From the NCBI GenBank assembly GCA_018830645.1, contig JAHJSA010000055.1, positions 1-64,000 on the forward strand: a stretch of DNA of 64,000 nucleotides, read 5' to 3'. This DNA is from Actinomycetota bacterium. Its GTDB lineage: Bacteria > Actinomycetota > Thermoleophilia > RBG-16-64-13. The position numbers and the translations under genes are program-made. The notes beneath the pieces are model-generated. The model saw nothing but the letters and a program-made list of their open reading frames with translations, had not been told where the DNA came from and made no database searches. Shown here piece after piece: positions 16,663-23,582 of this stretch (its first letter is position 1; each line of letters starts with the position of its first letter).

Positions 16663-17450
16663 TGACCGAACCCATCCGCAGTCCCGAACGCCCCCGGGTG
16701 GCGCTCTTCGAGCTCGCCTCCTGCGCGGGGTGCCAGCTCCAGATCCTCAACTGTGAGGACGAGCTGGTCGACCTGCTTCAGCTCGTGGAGTTCGTCTACT
16801 TCAAGGAAGCGATGACAGAGACATCCGACCACTACGACCTCGCGCTAATCGAAGGCTCGGTGACCCGCGAGTCTGATGAGGAGAAGCTCCGCCACATTCG
16901 CGAGAAGGCCGCCCTGGTGGTGACGCTGGGCTCCTGCGCCTACCCGGTGGGAGTCCCCGGGCTCAAGAACGCGCACGACCCGGATGAGGTGGGGTCGTTG
17001 GTCTACGGTGAAGACGCGGGCTTCTTCCCCACGATCGAAGCCAAACCGGTGGACGCCGTGATCCCCGTGGACCTGCACATCCTCGGCTGCCCGATCCACA
17101 AGGACGACTTCATGCGGGTGCTGACAGCGCTCCTGATCGGGAAGCACCCGCCCGTGCCGACTCACGCCGTGTGCGTTGAGTGCCGCCTGAAGGAGAACGT
17201 CTGCGCGTTCGACCGCGGCCTCGTCTGCCTGGGGCCGATCACCCGCGCCGGCTGCGGAGCACTCTGCCCGAGCTACGGGAGCCGCTGCTTCGGCTGCCGC
17301 GGTCTCTGCGACGACCCCAACGTTGCGTCCATGGAAGTGCTGCTGGAAGAGAAGGGAAAGACCGCGGAGGAGATCATGGCCGAGTACGGCCTCTACAACG
17401 GCTATTATGCCCGCCGCGACGGCGGCTTGAAAGCGAAGGTGGCTCGATGA
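16662..17450 (+). CDS. hydD: [NiFe] hydrogenase small subunit delta
   Basis: Small subunit of 262 aa, carrying Fe-S clusters that wire the Ni-Fe site. The proximal cluster motif is at the N terminus (ELASCAGCQLQILNC, C-x2-C), with further ligands in TLGSCAYPVG and LGCPIHKDD. The C-terminal Cys set (CVECRLKENVC..GPITRAGCGALCPSYGSRCFGCRGLC) binds the additional clusters. There is no twin-arginine signal, so the enzyme is cytoplasmic, as expected for group 3. The start is set by the TGATG junction with the gamma gene; the stop overlaps the large-subunit start (ATGA). Confidence 0.93.
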   Translation: MTEPIRSPERPRVALFELASCAGCQLQILNCEDELVDLLQLVEFVYFKEAMTETSDHYDLALIEGSVTRESDEEKLRHIREKAALVVTLGSCAYPVGVPGLKNAHDPDEVGSLVYGEDAGFFPTIEAKPVDAVIPVDLHILGCPIHKDDFMRVLTALLIGKHPPVPTHAVCVECRLKENVCAFDRGLVCLGPITRAGCGALCPSYGSRCFGCRGLCDDPNVASMEVLLEEKGKTAEEIMAEYGLYNGYYARRDGGLKAKVAR

Positions 17451-18904
17451 CCGGCAACGGCGGCAGCAACGGCGGTGCGGGCGGGGCACGGACCGTCGAG
17501 GTGAACGTGGACTACGTGTCCCGCGTAGAGGGTCACGGCAACATCGTGGTGGTGGCTGAGAACGACCTGCCCACAGAGGTGCGTTTCGAGGTGACCGAGC
17601 CGCCCCGCTTCTTCGAGGCGATGCTGCGTGGTCGCCCCTACGACCAGGCGCCGCTCATCACCAGCCGTATCTGCGGAATCTGCTCCAACGGACACGTGCT
17701 GGCCTCAATCACCGCCATGGAGGCCACGCTGGGAATCACGCCCACCCGGCAGACCAAGCTTCTGCGTCGCCTGCTCATGCACGGCGAGACCATCCAGAGC
17801 CACGTGCTGCACGCGTACTTCCTGGTGGCCCCCGACTTCTTCGACGTAGGAAGTGTGGTGCCCCTGGCGGGCACTCACCCCGAGGTCGTGAAACGTGCCC
17901 TGCGCCTGAAGAAGCTCGGCAACGACTTGTGCGAGGTCGTCGGCGGTCGCGCCGTGCACCAGGTGGCTGCGGTGGTGGGTGGGTTCACCCACCTGCCGAC
18001 GCCTGAGGCCCTCACCGCGGTCCGCACACGACTGGTGGAGGCGGGGGGCGACCTCCAAGAGACCGTGACCCTGTTCGCGAGCCTGGACATGCCGGCCTTC
18101 AGCCGGCCCACCGAATACCTCTCCCTCACGTACGGGGAGGCCGGCGGAGACGAAGCCGGAGGAGGAGAAGCCTACGCCTTCTTCGGCGACCACATCCTCT
18201 CGTCGGAGGGCGGCACGATCCCGGTGAGCGACTACCGCGACAAGGTGCGGGAACGCGTCGTGGCCCACTCCTCGGCCAAGCACTGCGCTCCGGGCGATGG
18301 AACTGCGACCGACACCTTCATGGTAGGCGCCTTGGCCCGCCTCAACAATGGCTTCGACCGGCTGAGCGACGGCGCCAAGGCGGCTGCGGCCGACCTCGGG
18401 TTCCAACCGACCTGCACCAACACGTTCATGAACACGGTGGCCCAGCTCATCGAGACCGTGCACTGCGTGGAAGACTCCGTCATGATCATCGACCGATTGC
18501 TCGACGAGGGCCTGAAGGCGGAACCTCCGGAGGTGGAGATCCGCGCAGGACGCGGCGCCGGAGCTGTGGAGGTGCCTCGCGGCACGTTGTACCACGAGTA
18601 TGCGGTGGACGACGCCGGGCTGATCGTCGAGGCCAACCTGATCATCCCCACCGGCCAGAACCTGGCGAATCTGGAGCAGGACATGTGGGCCTTGGCACCG
18701 CAGGTGCTCCCCCAAGGCAAGGAGAAGGCTCAGAAGGCCATGGAGATGCTCGTGCGGGCCTACGATCCCTGTATCTCCTGCTCCACCCACGTGATCTACT
18801 TGGATGGGGAGGGGAACGAGAGCGCCGGTGACGATGCCGGGCATTCACACCGAGCAGACCACCAAGGCACGGGGGCCTCCGGGCCGGAGGAGGTGACGGC
18901 ATGA
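17447..18904 (+). CDS. hydA: [NiFe] hydrogenase large catalytic subunit alpha
   Basis: Catalytic subunit of 485 aa holding the Ni-Fe centre that interconverts H2 with protons and electrons. N-terminal ligands are in SRICGICSNGH (about residues 66-76) and C-terminal ligands in YDPCISCSTH (about 441-450). Maturation proteases cleave just after that His. The predicted cleaved tail is unusually long: VIYL plus about 33 hydrophilic residues rich in Gly, Asp and His (GDDAGHSHRADHQG). Group 3b tails are usually much shorter. The start overlaps the delta stop (ATGA) and the stop overlaps the second cNMP-fold gene (ATGA). Confidence 0.93.
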   Translation: MTGNGGSNGGAGGARTVEVNVDYVSRVEGHGNIVVVAENDLPTEVRFEVTEPPRFFEAMLRGRPYDQAPLITSRICGICSNGHVLASITAMEATLGITPTRQTKLLRRLLMHGETIQSHVLHAYFLVAPDFFDVGSVVPLAGTHPEVVKRALRLKKLGNDLCEVVGGRAVHQVAAVVGGFTHLPTPEALTAVRTRLVEAGGDLQETVTLFASLDMPAFSRPTEYLSLTYGEAGGDEAGGGEAYAFFGDHILSSEGGTIPVSDYRDKVRERVVAHSSAKHCAPGDGTATDTFMVGALARLNNGFDRLSDGAKAAAADLGFQPTCTNTFMNTVAQLIETVHCVEDSVMIIDRLLDEGLKAEPPEVEIRAGRGAGAVEVPRGTLYHEYAVDDAGLIVEANLIIPTGQNLANLEQDMWALAPQVLPQGKEKAQKAMEMLVRAYDPCISCSTHVIYLDGEGNESAGDDAGHSHRADHQGTGASGPEEVTA

Positions 18905-19356
18905 CCGTCGATCGCGCGTTGCTCAAGCGCAACGAACTCTTCACCACCCTTGATGACGGCGAAGCGGCCATGCTGGCCAAGAAGGCGGTGAGCAGGACGT
19001 ACCTGGCGGGAGAAGAGATCTTCCAGGAGAACGAGGAGGCCTATGCCATCTGTGTGCTCCTGGAAGGGCGCGTGGGCCTGATGATGGATGTGGGCAACGG
19101 TAGGCGCCTTACCGTGACCACGGTCGAACCGGGCGAGATCTTCGCCTGGTCGGGACTCGTGGCGCCGTATCAATTCACCTCGACGGCCCGCGCCGTGGAG
19201 GACTGCACCATGGCGGCTTTCAAGTCGGAAGACCTCCGGCGCATGTTCGACGAGAACCCCCGCCTGGGCTACCAGGTGATGCGCCAGATCTCGTTCCTGA
19301 TCGCCCAGCGTCTGCGCGACACCCACCTGCAGCTGCTGGGGCTGTTCGGCTCGTAG
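18901..19356 (+). CDS. Cyclic-nucleotide-binding-fold protein without HTH (second copy)
   Basis: Protein of 151 aa, a CRP-type cNMP-binding barrel (..RTYLAGEEIFQENEEAYAICVLLEGRVGLMM.. EPGEIFAWSGLVAPYQFTSTARAVEDCTMAAF) and two C-terminal helices, with no DNA-binding domain. It is the fifth gene of the hydrogenase operon, joined to the large subunit by an ATGA overlap, so its amount is tied to the enzyme. It resembles the HTH-less protein encoded just before the operon. A role as a regulatory or assembly subunit of the hydrogenase is inferred from this arrangement. Whether it binds a cyclic nucleotide is unknown; I do not see the canonical Arg-Ala phosphate-binding cassette clearly. Confidence 0.85.
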   Translation: MTVDRALLKRNELFTTLDDGEAAMLAKKAVSRTYLAGEEIFQENEEAYAICVLLEGRVGLMMDVGNGRRLTVTTVEPGEIFAWSGLVAPYQFTSTARAVEDCTMAAFKSEDLRRMFDENPRLGYQVMRQISFLIAQRLRDTHLQLLGLFGS

Positions 19357-19364
19357 ACACCTGC

Positions 19365-19394
19365 GTGGCGGCGGGGCGTCCGCCCCGCCGCCAC
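19365..19394 (+). terminator. Bidirectional hairpin terminator
   Basis: A perfect 14-base inverted repeat (GTGGCGGCGGGGCG and its complement, 2-base gap) lies 8 bases after the hydrogenase operon and 25 bases before the 3' end of the convergent transporter gene. There is no long U-tract on either side, so termination efficiency is uncertain, but position and stability fit. Confidence 0.7.
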
Positions 19395-19419
19395 CATTCA
19401 AACCAGGCGCAGCGCCCCC

Positions 19420-20463
19420 TCACATCGACGCGCCCTCGCGGCGCCTTCGACCCGGCGTGCGGAACTCCGACGCGAGCATGCCGCACAGTATCGCGGCTGC
19501 TCCAAGCCACGCGACCGGCGACAGCCGGTCGCCGGCGAGCGTGTAGCCGAAGACCCCGGCGAACACCGGCTCCATGGTGAGGATGACGGCGGTCCGTGTG
19601 GGCGAGGCGTACCTCTGCGCGAAGGTCTGGATGTAAAAGGCCGCGGCAGAGGCGAACAATGCGGTCACCCCCAGCGCGAGCAGCACGGTGGGATCCCATA
19701 CGCCCCCCAGGTCGAGCGGGTAGCCCATGGCCCAGCCCACCACGCTCAACGCGCCGCTCAGCAGCGCCACCACCCCCAGCTGTACCACGGTGAGCACGGC
19801 TGCATCGTGGTGCCTCGCGTAGCGCGAGGTAGCCAGGATGTGGGCGGCGAAACTGAGTGCGCAGAGGAACACCAGCCCGTCGCCCAGAAAGTTGAGTCCC
19901 GACGAGCCCCCGGAGAGCAAGAACAGCCCGAAGGCCGCCAGGGCAACGCCCACCACCGCCCGCCGATCCGGCCATGTGCGCCACACGACCCCCTGCATCA
20001 CCGGCACGAGCACCACGAACATGCCGGTGATGAAACCGGCGTTCGAGGGGGTGGTGCGCTGCAGGCCGAACGTCTGGAAGATGTATCCGGCGCCGAGAAA
20101 GACCCCCATGATCGCTCCGGCGCGCACGGCTCCCCGCACACCCGCAGACCCGGCCGCCCGCGTCGCCGGGTCGCCGTGTGCCGCCGTGATCCCGATCGCG
20201 GCCGCGTGTGCCGCCTGGTGGCCATGACCCGAAGCGCTCCTCCTCGCGGCCGTCGACCATCGCCTCGAGATGCTCAACCCCAGCGCCACGACGATGGTGG
20301 CGAGCCCGAACCGTATGGCGATGAAGGGCAGGGGCGGCAGGAGGGCGACGGCGTCCTTGACCATGACGAACGTCCAGCCCCACACGGCAGTAACCGCTAC
20401 CAGCAGCAGTTCGGCCACGATCTGTCTGCGCCGGTCGTGGATGGGGCCTCCATTTTCGCTCAC
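19420..20463 (-). CDS. EamA/DMT-superfamily transporter
   Basis: Inner-membrane transporter of 347 aa with about ten hydrophobic helices arranged as two EamA repeats (first: ELLLVAVTAVWGWTFVMVKDAVALLPPLPFIAIRF; second: GLVFLCALSFAAHILATSRYA.. to TVILTMEPVFAGVFGYTLAGDRLSP). The GTG at 20463 is preferred because it precedes the first helix directly; upstream residues are not protein-like. A long hydrophilic loop of about 55 residues rich in Ala, Gly, His and Arg follows the second helix, longer than usual. The family exports amino acids, nucleotides or other metabolites; the substrate is unknown. It is convergent with the hydrogenase operon and divergent from the rRNA methyltransferase. Confidence 0.85.
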   Translation of the reverse strand: MSENGGPIHDRRRQIVAELLLVAVTAVWGWTFVMVKDAVALLPPLPFIAIRFGLATIVVALGLSISRRWSTAARRSASGHGHQAAHAAAIGITAAHGDPATRAAGSAGVRGAVRAGAIMGVFLGAGYIFQTFGLQRTTPSNAGFITGMFVVLVPVMQGVVWRTWPDRRAVVGVALAAFGLFLLSGGSSGLNFLGDGLVFLCALSFAAHILATSRYARHHDAAVLTVVQLGVVALLSGALSVVGWAMGYPLDLGGVWDPTVLLALGVTALFASAAAFYIQTFAQRYASPTRTAVILTMEPVFAGVFGYTLAGDRLSPVAWLGAAAILCGMLASEFRTPGRRRREGASM

Positions 20464-20533
20464 GAGGGCTCCGGGATGCGGCGCGGATGGGCAGACGCGT
20501 GGGCCGCAGGTGCGGCACGCGGCGACCGCGAGG

Positions 20534-20539
20534 TATACT
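20534..20539 (+). promoter_or_regulatory. Possible -10 element for the methyltransferase gene
   Basis: TATACT inside GGTATACTACC, a small inverted repeat, about 130 bases before the methyltransferase start. No clear -35. Confidence 0.3.
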
Positions 20540-20668
20540 ACCAGACCGCGTGCCGGACGCGCCGAAGACACGTCTGGAGGCGGGCGTCACCCCGCTCGGC
20601 CGCGTTTCTCGCCGCTGCGGCCCTCGCCCGCCCTGTGCCCCGCAACGATGTCGATCTCGGAGAACCAC

Positions 20669-22075
20669 GTGACGAAACCCCGCCATGGAGACACTCTCGA
20701 TCTCACCGTCACCGGCCTCGCCTTCGGAGGCCAGGGCATCGCCCGGGCCGACGATTTCGTGGTGTTCTTGGCTGGAGCAGTACCCGGCGACGAGGTGCGC
20801 GCCACCGTCAACAAGGTGAAGAAGCGCTACGCCGAAGCCCGGGTCGAGCAGATCATCCGGCCGTCGGTGGACCGTGTGAGTGCGCACTGCTCCCACTACG
20901 GCACCTGCGGAGGCTGTCGCTGGCAGAGCCTCGACTATGAAGTACAGCTGCGCTACAAGGAGCAGCAGGTGGTGGACTCACTCGAGCGCCTCGGTGGCCT
21001 CGAGGGCTTCGAGGTGTCGGAAATCAAAACGATGGACCACCCCTGGCGCTACCGCAACAAGGTGGAGTTCTCCATCGGGAACGCGGAGGGACGCCTCGTG
21101 GTGGGGTTCCACCCGCCGGGTCGTTGGGACGCGGTGCTCCCTCAGACCGAGTGCCACCTTCTTCCCCTCACGACCGAGGGCGTGCGCGCCACGGTCGAGG
21201 AGTGGCTTCGGCGGGTGGGGGCCGAACCGTGGGACCCTCGTAACCACGAGGGCTACGCGCGACACCTGACCATACGCGAAGCCCAGGGCACCGGAGAGGT
21301 ACTGGTGAACCTCGTCACCGCGCCCGGCGCTCTGCCGGAACCGACCGGCTTGGTGGACACTCTGCGCGCCCGCCATCCGGAAGTGGTTGGCATCATGCAC
21401 GCCACGAACGCGGGCGAGGCTGAGGTCGCCACCGGCGTGCCCTTCCAGACGCTCTGGGGCCGACCTCACCTGTACGAGACGCTCGGAGACCTCCGTCTGA
21501 AGGTCTCGATCGACGCCTTCTTCCAGACCAACACGCGCATGGCGTACGTCCTCTACGAGACGGCGGCGCAGGAGGCGGCCCTCTCCGGTGACGACATAGT
21601 ATGGGACCTGTATTCGGGTATCGGCTCGATCGCGCTGTATCTGGCCCGGCGCGCTCGGGCGGTGCTCGGCATCGAGGTGGTCCCGGCGGCCGTGCGGGAC
21701 GCCGTAGAGAACGCCGTGGAGAACGGGGTCACCTCGGCTACCTTCTTAGAAGGCAACGTACGGGTCGTGCTCAAGGAGGTGCTCGAGGGCCGCCGCTCGC
21801 TGCCCCTCGAACTCGCCCACCCAGACGTGGTGGTGGTGGACCCCCCGCGCGGAGGCCTCGCCCACAAAGTGATCCACCGCATCGTCGCCGCCGGGCCCCG
21901 CCGGGTGGTCTACGTGTCGTGCAACCCCACGACGCTCGCTCCCGATGCGGCCCTGTTCCACGAACTCGGCTACCGGCTCACACGGGTCACGCCGGTGGAC
22001 ATGTTCCCTCACACGCCCCACATCGAGGCGGTGGCGTTACTGGAGCCCGCGACGCAGCAGCCTGCCGGCGAGTAG
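20669..22075 (+). CDS. rlmD: 23S rRNA (uracil-5-)-methyltransferase, RlmD/TrmA family
   Basis: SAM-dependent RNA m5U methyltransferase, 468 aa. It has an N-terminal TRAM domain (about 1-60: LDLTVTGLAFGGQGIARADDFVVFLAGAVPGDEV), a 4Fe-4S site (CSHYGTCGGC), the SAM-binding motif DLYSGIGSIALYLA, the DPPRGG motif and the catalytic Cys in VYVSCNPTTLAPD. The Fe-S cluster and TRAM domain indicate an RlmD-like (rRNA) rather than TrmA enzyme, but the exact uracil target is not certain. The GTG at 20669 has GGAG 6 bases upstream; an ATG at 20648 is an alternative. Its last 39 bases overlap the 3' end of the convergent membrane protein gene. Confidence 0.9.
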   Translation: MTKPRHGDTLDLTVTGLAFGGQGIARADDFVVFLAGAVPGDEVRATVNKVKKRYAEARVEQIIRPSVDRVSAHCSHYGTCGGCRWQSLDYEVQLRYKEQQVVDSLERLGGLEGFEVSEIKTMDHPWRYRNKVEFSIGNAEGRLVVGFHPPGRWDAVLPQTECHLLPLTTEGVRATVEEWLRRVGAEPWDPRNHEGYARHLTIREAQGTGEVLVNLVTAPGALPEPTGLVDTLRARHPEVVGIMHATNAGEAEVATGVPFQTLWGRPHLYETLGDLRLKVSIDAFFQTNTRMAYVLYETAAQEAALSGDDIVWDLYSGIGSIALYLARRARAVLGIEVVPAAVRDAVENAVENGVTSATFLEGNVRVVLKEVLEGRRSLPLELAHPDVVVVDPPRGGLAHKVIHRIVAAGPRRVVYVSCNPTTLAPDAALFHELGYRLTRVTPVDMFPHTPHIEAVALLEPATQQPAGE

Positions 22076-22846
22076 ATCGGCCTGGGTGAGAAGGAAGGCC
22101 AGAGCCACGAACGGCAGCGCGGGCACGGCCGATCGCCAAACCAGCGCCACCACGACCGCCACCACCAGCGAACCGCCCATCCCCGCGAAGCCGGCGCGCG
22201 GCCGCAGGCCGGTCGCAGCCGCCCCCGTGGTCAGAAGGGCGAGAAACACCACGTCACTGAGCCCAAGCCCGAGGCCCGCGCCCGGGAACCCGAGGACGGG
22301 GAAGTGGATCAGCAGGTAGTCGAGGACGCCGGGCGTCTGCTCGACCAGCACTTTCGTGGGCCCGGCAAAGACGCTCCACGAGTCGACCACGATGGCCGTG
22401 ATCGCCACCACGGCGAGCCACCACCCCTCGGCGACCTGGCGCCCCAGCAGTCGCCCCCCGCCCGCGGCTAGAGCCACCTTGAAGGGCACGGCCGCGCCCA
22501 CCCACCCCAGCCACGAGAGGGCCAAGCCGCCCGCCACGCCCACGACCATGAGCCCCACGGTGGCGCGAAGGGAAAGCTCACCGCGTGCGATCACCCACGT
22601 GAGCAGCAGCACGGGCGCAAGCCCGGCCAGAAACCCCACGAGAGCATCGAACTCCAGCGGCCCGAGTACGGGAAGGTGGGGCGCAACAAGGGTCACGAGA
22701 AGGGAGCCGGCGGCGGCGAAAGCGAGAAGGGAGCGTGTCACACGGCGGGAATCCCGGGTGCCAGGACCTCGGGTGGCGGGTTGTCGGGTGTCAACGGCGC
22801 GAACACCGGTGCCACGGGCGCCGGAGCCGCGGCCGGGCTCGTTCAT
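22037..22846 (-). CDS. Presenilin-like (A22-type) intramembrane aspartyl protease candidate
   Basis: Multi-pass membrane protein of 269 aa with a 35-residue disordered basic N terminus and about eight or nine helices. Three features match the presenilin/signal peptide peptidase family in order: an Asp in a helix (IVVDSWSVFAGPTKVLVE, Asp155), an Asp after glycines in the next helix (AGLGLGLSDVVFLALL, Asp198; GLSD instead of the usual GxGD), and PAL followed by Pro in the last part (VPALPF, 242-244). Such enzymes cut substrates within the membrane. The variant residues at both Asp motifs mean activity is uncertain. Its start shares a base with the stop of the UDG-like gene (TGATG), so it is the distal gene of that unit. 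Confidence 0.6.
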   Translation of the reverse strand: MNEPGRGSGARGTGVRAVDTRQPATRGPGTRDSRRVTRSLLAFAAAGSLLVTLVAPHLPVLGPLEFDALVGFLAGLAPVLLLTWVIARGELSLRATVGLMVVGVAGGLALSWLGWVGAAVPFKVALAAGGGRLLGRQVAEGWWLAVVAITAIVVDSWSVFAGPTKVLVEQTPGVLDYLLIHFPVLGFPGAGLGLGLSDVVFLALLTTGAAATGLRPRAGFAGMGGSLVVAVVVALVWRSAVPALPFVALAFLLTQADLLAGRLLRRGLQ

Positions 22847-23490
22847 CAGTAGGGCGGCTCGTCCCGGTGCCAGTCGCCCAACGTGCGGAACGCGTTCCAG
22901 AACGCCCGCTTCTCATCTGCGTCGTCGAGCGCGTCGTCGACGTCGGGCGTAACGAGGGCACGGCAGGTGGGAGTGAGGTCTTGAAGCTCACCGGGAGCCC
23001 ACTCGACCTCACGCATGGTGGCCGTGCGGTTCACGTTCAGCACTTCGAGCGCCCGTCTGCCCATGATCACCACGATCTTGGGCTGGGTGACCTGGAGCTC
23101 CTCGAGCAGGTAGCCGGGGCAGTTGGTCTCGCCCTCTCCGGTCTCCACTCCAACGCACTTCACCATGTTGGTGCCGTAGAGAAGGAGCGGATCGATGCCC
23201 AGCCGCTCGACGCTCTTCAACACGGCGGCACCCGACCGACCGAAGAATGACACACCCTCGCTCACCTCGAGGTAGCGCGGACCATACTTGACCATGAAGA
23301 TGTCGGCCAAAGGGTGTCCCGAGCCCACGGTGGGCAAGAAATCGCCCCGTTCGCACAGGTGGCACTGGGTGACGGTGCGGTTCAGCTCGTTACTCTCGGC
23401 GATGGCGCGTTCCTCGAGCTTTCGATATATGTCGTTCGTCTCCGGGGGGAGGGGGGGGTGCTTCGACTTCTCTCGGGGCTCTGGTGTCAT
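22846..23490 (-). CDS. Uracil-DNA-glycosylase-superfamily protein with altered motif A
   Basis: Protein of 214 aa starting at an internal ATG (MTPEPREKS); an upstream in-frame start at 23541 adds 17 residues. It has the layout of Fe-S family-4-type UDGs: CHLCERG near the N terminus, the hydrophobic strand ADIFMVKYGP, a glycine motif GVSFFGRSGAAVLKSVERLGI (compare PFVGRAG), then two later Cys (MVKC and TNCPGYLLEEL) and a strand PKIVVIMGRRALEVL. Family 4 enzymes have GEAPG-x-x-E-D before the glycine motif; here the stretch reads VKYGPRYLEVSEG, so the water-activating position differs. It may have another base specificity or be non-catalytic. It is coupled to the presenilin-like gene downstream. 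Confidence 0.65.
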   Translation of the reverse strand: MTPEPREKSKHPPLPPETNDIYRKLEERAIAESNELNRTVTQCHLCERGDFLPTVGSGHPLADIFMVKYGPRYLEVSEGVSFFGRSGAAVLKSVERLGIDPLLLYGTNMVKCVGVETGEGETNCPGYLLEELQVTQPKIVVIMGRRALEVLNVNRTATMREVEWAPGELQDLTPTCRALVTPDVDDALDDADEKRAFWNAFRTLGDWHRDEPPY

Positions 23491-23582
23491 GCCGTCCTCC
23501 ACGACCCAGGCCGATCCGAGTGCCCGGGGTTCCTGGAACATATTCGTCCCCCGCGGGGTGACTCCTTCGCACTACCCCGAGG

